DNA from: Hymenobacter crusticola
Lineage (GTDB): Bacteria > Bacteroidota > Bacteroidia > Cytophagales > Hymenobacteraceae
Length of the DNA stretch: 64,000 nucleotides
Direction of reading: 5' to 3'
Assembly (NCBI RefSeq): GCF_002154225.1
Contig: NZ_MTSE01000014.1
Coordinates: 62,001 to 126,000 of the forward strand
The notes beneath the pieces were generated by a model. It was given only the letters and a program-made list of their open reading frames with translations. It ran no database searches and was not told the origin of the DNA. The translations under genes and the position numbers were made by a program. Position 1 is the first letter of the stretch; each line of letters begins with the position of its first letter. Below are positions 1 through 8,477 of the stretch, piece after piece.

Positions 1-1331
1 TTCAGCAGCAAGCAATTCCGCACGTCCTAGAAGGCCATGACTTGCTAGGGGTTGCTCAAACGGGTACGGGCAAGACGGCCGCCTTCACGGTGCCAATCTT
101 GCAGGTTCTTAGCCAACGTTCTAAGCTCCAACACCAGCCCGCCGGTCGTATTCGTTGCCTCGTGCTTACGCCAACCCGTGAGCTAGCTATTCAGATTGGG
201 GAGAGCTTCACCGCCTATGGTCGTCACCTAGGGCTGCGTCACACAGTTATTTTCGGTGGCGTGGGCCAGTTGCCCCAAACCAACGCCCTGAAGCGCGGCG
301 TCGATGTGCTCATCGCTACGCCCGGCCGCTTACTCGACCTCATGAACCAAGGTTTCGTTGACCTGCGTCATCTCGAAGTGTTTGTGCTGGATGAGGCCGA
401 CCGCATGCTGGACATGGGCTTCATTCATGATATCAAGCGCATCTTACCGAAACTGCCTGTCAAGCGTCAGACCCTGTTCTTCTCGGCTACTATGCCGGCT
501 CAGATTCAGCAGCTAGCTGATTCCATCCTGCGCCCTAACCCGGTGAAGGTGGCCGTGACGCCTGTGTCGAGCACCGCCGATACGGTGAAACAAGCTGTGT
601 ACTTGGTCGACAAGAATGATAAGCCTGCACTCTTAGAGCATATTCTGGCCGACAAGAATATCCGCCGTGTGCTGGTATTCGCGCGCACCAAGCACGGTGC
701 CGACCGCGTGGTAAAGACCCTAGCCAAGGCCAACATCCCCGCCGAAGCGATCCACGGCAATAAGTCGCAGAATCACCGGCAGCGGGCGCTGTCCAACTTT
801 AAAGCGGGCAACACCCGCGTGCTCGTTGCAACCGACATCGCCGCTCGTGGTATCGACGTGGAGGAACTCACCCACGTTGTGAACTACGAACTACCCAACG
901 AACCTGAAACCTACGTGCACCGCATTGGGCGCACTGGGCGGGCAGGGGCTTCAGGCATTGCGCTTTCCTTCTGCGAAGATGAGGAGCGTGCTTACCTGCA
1001 GGACATTCAAAAGCTCATTCGCCGACAGATCGATGTTGTAGCCGACCATCCTTACACCACGAACGCTGTAGCGCCTGTTCTTCTCGGCGGTGGGCCGATT
1101 CAGCGCCCGAAAGGACCAGCTGGTCGGCCTGCTCGGCCAGGCCGCGAACCGCGGGCACCTCGTGCTGCCACCGATTCATCGAGCCGCTCCAGTCAGCCCG
1201 CTCCTCGTACCGGGGGAGGCCAGCGCTCAGAGCGAGCCACCTCTGCCCGCTCAGCAGGACCAAGCACACAAGATAATGGCAATGGGCAGAGCCGCCGGCG
1301 TTACCGGGGCAACCGCAGCAATGAGCGCTAG
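1..1331 (+). CDS. rhlE: DEAD-box RNA helicase, RhlE type (5' end outside window)
   Basis: The reading frame is open from base 3, giving QQQAIPHVLEGHDLLGVAQTGTGKT, so the gene enters from the left and the TTG at 42 is not the start. Visible motifs in order: end of the Q motif, motif I (AQTGTGKT), PTRELA, TPGR, DEAD (VLDEADRMLDMGF), SAT, ARGIDV and HRIGRTGRAG. The tail of roughly 90 residues is rich in Arg, Pro, Ser and Gly and ends RRRYRGNRSNER, a disordered RNA-binding extension usual in RhlE-like proteins of Bacteroidetes. The family unwinds RNA with ATP during ribosome assembly or RNA decay. A strong terminator follows. Family assignment is firm; RhlE rather than another DEAD subfamily is inferred from motif wording and tail type. 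Confidence 0.93.
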   Translation, partial: QQQAIPHVLEGHDLLGVAQTGTGKTAAFTVPILQVLSQRSKLQHQPAGRIRCLVLTPTRELAIQIGESFTAYGRHLGLRHTVIFGGVGQLPQTNALKRGVDVLIATPGRLLDLMNQGFVDLRHLEVFVLDEADRMLDMGFIHDIKRILPKLPVKRQTLFFSATMPAQIQQLADSILRPNPVKVAVTPVSSTADTVKQAVYLVDKNDKPALLEHILADKNIRRVLVFARTKHGADRVVKTLAKANIPAEAIHGNKSQNHRQRALSNFKAGNTRVLVATDIAARGIDVEELTHVVNYELPNEPETYVHRIGRTGRAGASGIALSFCEDEERAYLQDIQKLIRRQIDVVADHPYTTNAVAPVLLGGGPIQRPKGPAGRPARPGREPRAPRAATDSSSRSSQPAPRTGGGQRSERATSARSAGPSTQDNGNGQSRRRYRGNRSNER

Positions 1332-1378
1332 ATAAGTTAGGTTTAACGATCATTCCCGTTGCCAAGCAACTCTATCAA

Positions 1379-1411
1379 CCGTCTGGCGCCGCGTGCGCCA
1401 GACGGTTTTTT
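1379..1411 (+). terminator. Rho-independent terminator of the rhlE-like gene
   Basis: A perfect 11-bp stem (CCGTCTGGCGC / GCGCCAGACGG) with a 5-nt loop is followed directly by six T residues, about 50 bases after the helicase stop codon. Confidence 0.9.
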
Positions 1412-1544
1412 GTTGTGAAGGCCGGCCCTTACTTAGCTTCTTGATAGACCTTGCGGATTATTAGAAACAAATTTTGGCTAGCCTCACTTATAAAGACGAA
1501 TGTTGTTTTAATTAGCTGATGCTAATCTTTTAACACCCCTTGTT

Positions 1545-2051
1545 ATGGCAAAGAGCACTCTTCCCGTTATTCAGGCCTTGCGCGATACGGCTCAGCGTCT
1601 CGCGACCCAGGCACCTTACCAATGGGGCCACATGGGCAGCTGCAACTGCGGCCACCTAGCCCAGACTATCACTCACCTCACGAAGGGCGAGATTCACTCC
1701 CGCGCCATGCAGCGCTACGGCGACTGGGAGCGGCAACTACTCGATTACTGCCCCACTAGTGGCCTGCCCATCGATGAAACCATTGATGAAATGCTCGCCC
1801 TAGGTTTCACCCGCTCGGATCTTACCCACCTTGAGCGCCTCAACGACCCCACTATTCTAGCATCGATTCCTTTCGAGCGCCGCAACACACTCCGCCACAA
1901 CCAGCGCGACGACGTAGTGCTCTACCTTCGCACTTGGGCCGACTTGTTAGAAGCTACCCTATTAGCGGGCATTCAGCTGCCTGATCTTACGCCAGCTACT
2001 GCCTCCATCGCAGCATCGGTTGCCAACCAACACCAAGCCGTAAGCGCCTAA
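1545..2051 (+). CDS. Conserved-looking hypothetical protein with a Cys/His motif
   Basis: This encodes 168 residues starting MAKSTLPVIQ. I do not recognise the family. There is no signal peptide or membrane segment. It has a striking cluster GSCNCGHLAQ (Cys33, Cys35, His37) with His44 and a later Cys (LDYCPTSG), which could bind a metal. The rest is predicted mostly helical, with repeated acidic/aromatic stretches such as GDWERQLLDY and DDVVLYLRTWADLLEATLL. Codon use matches the neighbours, and the gene sits alone between the rhlE terminator and a shared hairpin terminator at 2112-2164. The real-gene call rests on composition, an ATG start about 130 bases after a terminator, and a terminator just downstream. 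Confidence 0.8.
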   Translation: MAKSTLPVIQALRDTAQRLATQAPYQWGHMGSCNCGHLAQTITHLTKGEIHSRAMQRYGDWERQLLDYCPTSGLPIDETIDEMLALGFTRSDLTHLERLNDPTILASIPFERRNTLRHNQRDDVVLYLRTWADLLEATLLAGIQLPDLTPATASIAASVANQHQAVSA

Positions 2052-2111
2052 GCCTCCATTAACTTAGCTAGTGCACGCCACTAGCCAGCACCATATAGAG
2101 GACAGCCACAA

Positions 2112-2164
2112 CAAAACAGGCATAGGCCCCACTGAACAAATCAGTGGGGCCTATGCCTGTTTTG
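2112..2164. terminator. Bidirectional hairpin between convergent genes
   Basis: A perfect 24-bp inverted repeat (CAAAACAGGCATAGGCCCCA... and its complement) with loop ACAAA lies between the plus-strand gene ending at 2051 and the minus-strand gene ending at 2250. The CAAAA/TTTTG edges give a short T run on each strand. Confidence 0.8.
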
Positions 2165-2249
2165 GTTTATCAGCTAATTAAGTAAGCCTGACAGCTAGCA
2201 GGCTTCTTGGAAGAGGCTAAGCAAGGTGGTCTACCTCCAGAACCAGTCT

Positions 2250-2432
2250 TTACTGTTTATTAACAGAGGGATGACTGCTTTGGGCTTCCCGATATCCTTC
2301 GGGACGATGAGCGCGCTTATAGGCAGCATCAGCGCTAGGGTCTTTCTCGGCGTCAGGTGGCGGCGTGCAGGACGTTAGATAAAACGAGGCGCCAGCGGCG
2401 AATAGAAGGGAGAGCAGACGAAATTTTTTCAT
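2250..2432 (-). CDS. Small putative lipoprotein
   Basis: I place the start at the ATG at 2432, giving 60 residues; a TTG two codons upstream is possible but less natural. The N-terminus MKKFRLLSLLFAAGASFYLTSC has two Lys, a hydrophobic core and a lipobox ending at Cys22, so it should be exported and lipid-anchored. The mature part is only about 38 residues, hydrophilic and rich in Pro, Asp, Ala and Arg, with no recognisable domain. Small lipoproteins of this sort are common in Bacteroidetes and mostly uncharacterised. It converges on the preceding gene and shares its hairpin. Confidence 0.65.
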   Translation of the reverse strand: MKKFRLLSLLFAAGASFYLTSCTPPPDAEKDPSADAAYKRAHRPEGYREAQSSHPSVNKQ

Positions 2433-3437
2433 ACCCAAAGGTAAGCACCACCCCTAAAATTGCCAAGCACTACAATACAGTGCTGCAGTATGAATTCGAA
2501 AGCTATACTTTTCAGCTCTATTTACAATTATAACAACTAGAGAAGGTAGGCCCGTCAAACTACTATAGTGCGCCGAGTAACAACAATTCTAGCTACTTGC
2601 TATCCCCTATTATGCGTAGTTCAAAGTTATTAGTAGTATAAAAATAACGAAGCAGTAAGAAGAGGCCGTTCTCTGCTTTTATCTCCTTATCCGCCGTAGT
2701 CGTTCTGTTGCCTAGCTAATAGACTTAGACAACACTACAGGTCAATATTGAGTATTATTCCTATGCAGCTTCGTGTCAACTACTTTAGCAAGTATACTTA
2801 TAAATGCGACTGTAACAATCGAACACTTTTTTACAAGTTTATTTTCACTAATCTCACAAATTAGGGACTGCCAAGAAACGCCCTTTTCGTTTTAACTTAA
2901 GCTTAAATTATCATCACATAACTTACAGATATAGTGTATTTTAACAAACAATATATTATAAATACATAACATATATACAACACTAGATTTTAGTATAACT
3001 AAATCATGACACAGACAACCCTTATAGCAAGCTTAATTATAATAAGTTAGGCGCAACTAGCAACACTTTTCATTTTGACATTTCAAGCTCTAAAATTGTA
3101 TTTTTACACTGTAACATTGCGAAACACAATCAGATACACTGTTTATCGTATGATTAATTTAGGCCCAGAGGATAGTGTAAGTCACACACATCACTTAGTT
3201 TCCTAGAGTCTAACTAGGATGCTGATTTGTGGGGTAAAACAATGCGCCGTTATAGGCTGACCATAGTAGAAAGACGTACATGCGTTACCTCCCTAACAGC
3301 AATAGAATATAGCTAAACAACTACTATACCTATTTCTTGCTTTACAGGTAGTTGTGCTTTAAATGCACGCTGGAGGGGCACTTACAATGGTTGAAATACT
3401 CAACCAGTACGCGGGTTAGTAGCGTCCTTCTAATGCT
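2433..3437. other. AT-rich gene desert, about 1 kb
   Basis: I see no plausible coding sequence on either strand. The stretch is markedly richer in A and T than the flanks, especially about 2810-3150, where runs such as TAACATATATACAACAC occur and stop codons are dense in all frames. There is no clear inverted repeat, tRNA or insertion-sequence end. It may hold regulatory DNA, a decayed foreign gene or an unrecognised RNA. Confidence 0.6.
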
Positions 3438-4106
3438 TCAACTAGCTTCTGGTCTGTAGTCGGTAAAGGTGCCATCCTGGTAGAAGATGACAATCCGCCG
3501 AATAGCTTTATTGGGCTCAGCAAAAGCCAGAGCAGCTGAATCGGGCTTTGATGCTACAACTCCTTTTGATGGCCCCTGTGGCATTGGGCCTGGCTCGCTT
3601 AGATCAGCGGTAGTAGCGATCGGCGGGGCTACTATAGCCGGCGCGACTTGCGCAGGGGGCACGACAGGGGCACTTTGCACATTAGCTACCACTAAATTAT
3701 CAGGCCTTGGTGCTACTACGGGTTCTACTAGCTGACTAGGTGAGCTGAATAAGGGTGTTATTGGCTCCTCAGGAGCACGTAATGCCTCTGTTGCTACTTC
3801 GGATGCTTTGCGAGCCTTGTTAGCGTCTCTAGCAGCTTTATCGGAACTGAAAGGCAAGGCTTGGTCTTTGAGAGCAGTTGTATTAGGCAGTGGAATGGCG
3901 GCTACCATCTCACCGGTGCCACTTAGCAGCCATGACAAAGACAAATCAGGAAAGGCCCCAATAATTTTCTGCACGACTTCTAAGCTAGGCTTGTTGCGGC
4001 CGCTCAGGATATGGCTGATAATTGGGCGCGCTACTCCAATAGCATCCGCAAACTGCGTAGGAGTTAATTGCCGGGTTTCTAAAAGCTGCCGAATGCGTTC
4101 GACCAT
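3438..4106 (-). CDS. XRE-family transcriptional regulator with long Pro/Ala linker
   Basis: This encodes 222 residues. Residues 1-65 form a Cro/CI-type helix-turn-helix (QLTPTQFADAIGVARPIISH, then SGRNKPSLEVVQKI). A region of about 110 residues rich in Ala, Pro and Val follows and looks disordered. The C-terminus closes with a short conserved-looking block (KAIRRIVIFYQDGTFTDYRP) of unknown role. It probably binds DNA as a dimer. The start ATG lies about 24 bases after a predicted transcription start (see the promoter at 4137-4169), and a large palindrome sits further upstream, suggesting autoregulation. It has no operon partner: an AT-rich desert follows. Confidence 0.9.
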   Translation of the reverse strand: MVERIRQLLETRQLTPTQFADAIGVARPIISHILSGRNKPSLEVVQKIIGAFPDLSLSWLLSGTGEMVAAIPLPNTTALKDQALPFSSDKAARDANKARKASEVATEALRAPEEPITPLFSSPSQLVEPVVAPRPDNLVVANVQSAPVVPPAQVAPAIVAPPIATTADLSEPGPMPQGPSKGVVASKPDSAALAFAEPNKAIRRIVIFYQDGTFTDYRPEAS

Positions 4107-4136
4107 TGTTCGTAGCTAGCCTTGATAAGGTGATTA

Positions 4137-4169
4137 CAAATGTACGAGCTTAGAAAACACCACAAGCAA
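4137..4169 (-). promoter_or_regulatory. Predicted Bacteroidetes-type promoter of the XRE gene
   Basis: On the minus strand a TACATTTG box (4144-4137) matches the -7 consensus TAnnTTTG, and TTG triplets lie 18 and 22 bases upstream, about where the -33 element belongs. This would start transcription near 4130, some 24 bases before the ATG. Confidence 0.55.
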
Positions 4170-4224
4170 TTCTAGCCTTCATTTACATGCGTAAACAATA
4201 GTAAATAGGGCTTCTTACTTCTCA

Positions 4225-4264
4225 ATAGATTTGTAAACATTAAAGTTAGTGTTTACAAATCTAT
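4225..4264. promoter_or_regulatory. Perfect 15-bp palindrome, candidate XRE operator
   Basis: The arms ATAGATTTGTAAACA (4225-4239) and TGTTTACAAATCTAT (4250-4264) are exact complements separated by 10 bases. The core GTAAAC/GTTTAC recurs nearby: a smaller dyad TTTACATGCGTAAA lies at 4182-4195, and TTACAAAT overlaps the predicted -7 box at 4134-4141. There is no T tract, so an operator is more likely than a terminator. Confidence 0.6.
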
Positions 4265-4454
4265 CTATGTAGCGTTATAGTGTACCCCCAGATTTGAGTT
4301 TCACTCCTAGTTTTGTCACTTAGAGATAAGTCTCATTTTATTACCCAAACCTAGGCCTTTTGACTGCTTTGGTTAGCACTGCGGTGGCCTTGCTTTGACC
4401 TTCTGGCTGTAGTTGTAGCAATCAGTTATGGCAGTGTTACTCGTGCACCAACCT

Positions 4455-4492
4455 AAAAAAGAGGCCTATCGATCGTAATCGATAGGCCTCTT
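4455..4492 (-). terminator. Terminator of the L,D-transpeptidase gene
   Basis: A perfect 15-bp stem (AAGAGGCCTATCGAT and its complement) with loop CGTA ends in a T run when read on the minus strand. It lies about 70 bases beyond the stop codon at 4562. Confidence 0.85.
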
Positions 4493-4561
4493 AAATTGCA
4501 CTCTAGTAAAGCTAGGCTAGGTAGGAAAACTACCCCTACCGTATGCTAATTTGTGTTTGTG

Positions 4562-6334
4562 CTAATCAAAGTACTCTTTAGCTAGTGCTTTATCGTGCCC
4601 GTAGATATCCTCACGAAAATGCATAGTGCCGTTCTCATCAGCCCAGGCCGTGAAGTAGACAAGGTACACAGGGAGTTTCTCCTTAAGCGTAATGTATTTC
4701 TCCCGGTGGGTAGCAATGGTGTCCAAGATAGTTTGCCGGTCCCATTCAGGACGGTCGCGCAGCAAGTACTCAGCTAGCTTGATGGGGTCCTGCACGCGCA
4801 CGCACCCGTGGCTAAAGCCGCGTTTACCCTGGCTGAAAAGCTCATCGTGGGGCGTATCATGAAGGTAGATATCCTGGGAATTTGGGAAGATGAATTTTGC
4901 ATCTCCAAGGTCGTTTTTAGGGCCCGGTCGCCGGCGTACCGTATACTTAAAATTGCTCTGATCTACATTAGCCCAGTCGATGGTAGTAGGGTCTATGGGC
5001 GTGGCTTTCCGACCCCAACCTTTCACCACTTCCATGTCCAATCGGTTCAACGTACCCACCGGATCGGCTATTAGTTTTGGTCGCAATTCCTTTTGAATAA
5101 TGCTCATCGGCACGTTCCAATAGGGAGCTAACACGACGTACTCCATCTTGTCGCTGAACACCGGAGTTGCGTTTAGGGTCTTGCCAACAATAACGCGCAT
5201 GTTGAACGCTTCCTTGTTGTCTTCAACGACATGAAGCGTATAATCAGGAATATTGACGAGCAAATAATTTGGTTCGAAACGCTTCGGAATCCAACGCCAC
5301 CGCTCCATGTTGACGATGATCTGGTTGATGCGGTGATCCACTGGAACGTTGAGCACTTTCAAAGTTTCGCCGCTTACAATGCCATTAGAAGCAAGCCCGT
5401 TTTGCTGCTGAAATGCCTTCACAGCATTGGCCAATTCAGCGTCATATTTCTCAGCTGGCGCGGCGGCAGGAGCAGTGCCAACTGGTGTATTAGAGACTGC
5501 TACCGCTGGCGTCTCCGTCGGATTAGCAGCCGGAGCAGGAGCCGCTTTATCACCTAGCAACCGCTTACGTAGGAGCGCCACCACGGGGCTCACATCACCA
5601 GGTTTAAGCTTGGTAGTAGCAGGCAAGACTGGCCAGCTACCGTTGCGCTGAATCGAACGGTACTCGGCTAAAGCCTTTTTCAAACGTTCGTATTCTGGAT
5701 GGAGCGGCTCGAACTGGTAATAAGGATACGTGCTGTCGCGCTCCTTCAAGATCGTCATTAACGCCTTGTGAAGCTTGATTTTGTTGCGCTTTACGTTCCA
5801 GTCAATGTCTTTGACTTGACGCGGGTCTACAATACCCCGATAAAAATCGGAAGCCCATTTGAAGTAAGTACCTGATAGTGAGACATCAATCTCTTTTTCC
5901 AAAGCATTACGCTTGGTTGTATCAGACTGTGCCTTATCTAGCTCCGCAAAGAGCTTATCAAAGTCCTTAATCTTATAATCCTTTGGATTCAGCCCTTCAT
6001 CTGCGGCCTTGTTAATGACCTCAAGCATGGTCTTGGCCTGGGGCACCACCTCATGATCGTGGAACCAGCCGAGCTTGAAGCCCCGTTCCCGGTAGAATTT
6101 CTTAGCCCACACTAGCTGCCCTTTAAAGGCCGGCTCGGCGGTCATGGCCCGCACCACGTACACGCTGTCGAGCGTAGGCTGCGGGCCGCGTTCTTTGGTG
6201 AGCGCGCCAGGAATGGCGTTCTGTATTTTAGCCTTCTGATCTTGGCTGCACGACGTGGTCGAGGTGAGGAGCGTAAGGCTCAACACCCAGAACAGGAGCG
6301 TGGTCAGGAAAGAAGGACGAATAGCGAGGTTCAT
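4562..6334 (-). CDS. Lipoprotein L,D-transpeptidase, YcbB/LdtD type
   Basis: This encodes 590 residues. The N-terminus is a lipoprotein signal (LLTSTTSC, lipidated Cys29). Residues about 60-230 resemble the scaffold domain of large L,D-transpeptidases. A peptidoglycan-binding segment follows around 245-330 (SPVVALLRKRLLGD and AVKAFQQQNGLASNGIVS), interrupted by an Ala/Pro-rich insert. The YkuD catalytic domain starts near 355 and carries SHGCVRV with nucleophile Cys511. The family forms 3-3 crosslinks in peptidoglycan or attaches proteins to it, in the periplasm. The length suits the YcbB group. It is a single-gene unit with its own terminator. Enzyme class is secure; crosslinking versus anchoring is not decided. 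Confidence 0.93.
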   Translation of the reverse strand: MNLAIRPSFLTTLLFWVLSLTLLTSTTSCSQDQKAKIQNAIPGALTKERGPQPTLDSVYVVRAMTAEPAFKGQLVWAKKFYRERGFKLGWFHDHEVVPQAKTMLEVINKAADEGLNPKDYKIKDFDKLFAELDKAQSDTTKRNALEKEIDVSLSGTYFKWASDFYRGIVDPRQVKDIDWNVKRNKIKLHKALMTILKERDSTYPYYQFEPLHPEYERLKKALAEYRSIQRNGSWPVLPATTKLKPGDVSPVVALLRKRLLGDKAAPAPAANPTETPAVAVSNTPVGTAPAAAPAEKYDAELANAVKAFQQQNGLASNGIVSGETLKVLNVPVDHRINQIIVNMERWRWIPKRFEPNYLLVNIPDYTLHVVEDNKEAFNMRVIVGKTLNATPVFSDKMEYVVLAPYWNVPMSIIQKELRPKLIADPVGTLNRLDMEVVKGWGRKATPIDPTTIDWANVDQSNFKYTVRRRPGPKNDLGDAKFIFPNSQDIYLHDTPHDELFSQGKRGFSHGCVRVQDPIKLAEYLLRDRPEWDRQTILDTIATHREKYITLKEKLPVYLVYFTAWADENGTMHFREDIYGHDKALAKEYFD

Positions 6335-6594
6335 GCAAATAGGAAAACGAAGTACAAAAAGAGCAGGTCAACAAGGACGAGAGTAGCCACATGCTAACCT
6401 CAACCATTCTTTACCGGTTGCGCATTTTACTGCATATTGCCCGGCCAGGTTGTCTACTATCTCTATACATCGATAGGCGCAAGTTAGTGCTTTTCCTCGG
6501 ATCCTCGTACGAACCTCTGCCTGGCTGTAGCAATCGGTTCGGTTACTTTTATTTCATATCTACTACTAGTCATAAGGCTTCTTCTGCTCTGCTC

Positions 6595-8397
6595 ATGTCT
6601 ACTCCCCTGCCTTCCCTCACGCCCGATCCGCATAGCTATGCACGCCCCGCGGAAGCGAGGGTCCGCCACCTGGCACTCGACCTCACCGTTGACTTTACCA
6701 CTCGCACGCTAGCTGGTCTGGCCACCTGGCAGCTCGACCGCAGCGAGGGCACAACGGAGCTGTTGCTCGACGCTCGTGGGTTACTTATCGAAACCGTAGT
6801 GGTCGGTGGTAGTGAAGGTACCCCAACGACCTTCAACCTAGGTCCCAACGACCCAGTACTTGGGCAGCCGCTGCGCATCGACCTCCACCCCGACACCGAC
6901 TCCGTCACGATTCGCTACCGCACCTCGCCGGAGGCAGCAGCGCTGCAATGGCTGGCACCCGAGCAAACGGCCGAGCGCATGCATCCATTTCTGTTCACGC
7001 AGTCGCAAGCCATTCTTGCCCGTACCTGGATACCCTGCCAGGACTCGCCTGGTGTGCGCTTCACGTATGAGGCGCGGGTGCGCGTGCCAGCGGCGCTGCT
7101 AGCCCTAATGAGCGCTACAAATCCACAGTCTCGCAATGCGCTCGGCGAATATAACTTTTCCATGGAGCAGCCTATTCCAGCTTACCTCATGGCGTTGGCT
7201 GTCGGCGACCTAGGCTTCACTCCTATCAGCGGCCGCACCGGTGTGTATGCCGAACCGGTAACGCTACCTAGGTCGGCTAGTGAGTTCATCGACCTAGAGA
7301 AAATGGTTGCGACGGCAGAGGAACTTTACGGTCCCTATCGCTGGGAACGGTACGACTTGCTAGTGCTCCCGCCGAGTTTTCCCTTCGGCGGCATGGAAAA
7401 TCCGCGTTTAACATTTGTAACACCCACAATTATCACTGGTGACCGAAGCCTTACCAGTTTGATAGCGCATGAGTTAGCTCATTCTTGGTCGGGTAACCTC
7501 GTAACGAACGCCACTTGGAATGACTTCTGGCTGAACGAAGGCTTCACGGTATACTTTGAGCGGCGTATTATGGAAAAGCTGTACGGTCGCTTCTACGCCG
7601 ATATGCTGCAAGTGCTTGGCTACTCCGACTTGCTTGCCACCATCGACGAGATAGGGCCGACTAGCTCCGATACCCACCTGCACCTCAACCTAGCCGGCCG
7701 CAACCCCGACGAAGGCCTCACCGACATTGCCTACGAGAAAGGCGATTACCTCCTCCTCACGCTGGAACATTTAGTGGGTCGGGCGCGGCTAGACACCTTT
7801 ATTAAGGAGTACTTCACCCGTCATAGCTTCCAGTCGATGGACACGGCTTCGTTCGTGGCTTATCTTCGCCGGGAACTGCTCGATCAGGAGCCGACGTTGG
7901 AAGAACGCCTGCAACTCGATGCTTGGATCAACGGACCGGGTATTCCACAGGTAGCGCCGCCGGTTGTGTCAGAGCGGTTTGCCGCAGTGGAGGAAGCACT
8001 GGCACAGTGGCAGCACGGCACCCCAGCCGCCCACCTAGCTACTACCCATTGGAGCAGCCACGAGTGGTTGCACTTCCTGCACGGCTTGCCTCAGCCCCTC
8101 ACCTCCGAACAACTTGCTGAGCTTGATGTTGTCTTTGGGTTTACGCACTCCCACAATGCCGAGCTGCTCGCTGCCTGGTTTCCACTGACCCTAGCCGCTG
8201 GCTACTACGCAGCCGATGCCGCCTTGCACCAGTTCCTAACGAGAGTAGGCCGGCGCAAATTTCTGGTGCCGCTCTACAAGGCATTGTTAGCTACGCCAAA
8301 CGGGCTAGCGCGGGCGCAGGCCCTTTATGCCGAAGCCCGGCCCAACTATCACGCCGTAGCCACGAGCACGCTTGATGCACTAGTTGGGCTAGGCTGA
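6595..8397 (+). CDS. M1 family zinc aminopeptidase (leukotriene A4 hydrolase-like)
   Basis: I choose the ATG at 6595 (MSTPLPSLTPDPHSYARPAE), giving 600 residues, because homologues begin with this kind of sequence and the 68 in-frame codons upstream look non-coding. The order is an N-terminal beta-sandwich, the exopeptidase motif GGMEN (265-269), the zinc site HELAHSW (His292, Glu293, His296) with Glu315 in NEGF, then a helical C-terminal domain, matching the LTA4H/cold-active aminopeptidase branch. It removes N-terminal residues from peptides. No signal peptide is visible, so a cytoplasmic role is likely. It precedes the cyanophycinase gene by 80 bases and could share a transcript with it. 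Confidence 0.92.
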   Translation: MSTPLPSLTPDPHSYARPAEARVRHLALDLTVDFTTRTLAGLATWQLDRSEGTTELLLDARGLLIETVVVGGSEGTPTTFNLGPNDPVLGQPLRIDLHPDTDSVTIRYRTSPEAAALQWLAPEQTAERMHPFLFTQSQAILARTWIPCQDSPGVRFTYEARVRVPAALLALMSATNPQSRNALGEYNFSMEQPIPAYLMALAVGDLGFTPISGRTGVYAEPVTLPRSASEFIDLEKMVATAEELYGPYRWERYDLLVLPPSFPFGGMENPRLTFVTPTIITGDRSLTSLIAHELAHSWSGNLVTNATWNDFWLNEGFTVYFERRIMEKLYGRFYADMLQVLGYSDLLATIDEIGPTSSDTHLHLNLAGRNPDEGLTDIAYEKGDYLLLTLEHLVGRARLDTFIKEYFTRHSFQSMDTASFVAYLRRELLDQEPTLEERLQLDAWINGPGIPQVAPPVVSERFAAVEEALAQWQHGTPAAHLATTHWSSHEWLHFLHGLPQPLTSEQLAELDVVFGFTHSHNAELLAAWFPLTLAAGYYAADAALHQFLTRVGRRKFLVPLYKALLATPNGLARAQALYAEARPNYHAVATSTLDALVGLG

Positions 8398-8477
8398 ACC
8401 CTAAAAATGCAAACATGGTGGCCTAAAGCTTGCTTGCCACTGCGTTTCGTTTCTATCTTTTGTGTTGAACCAGTTGA

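Noticed and set aside
6391..6594. N-terminal extension of the M1 aminopeptidase
   Set aside because: The 68 codons have no similarity to the family N-terminus and lie in the divergent promoter region; ATG 6595 fits better.
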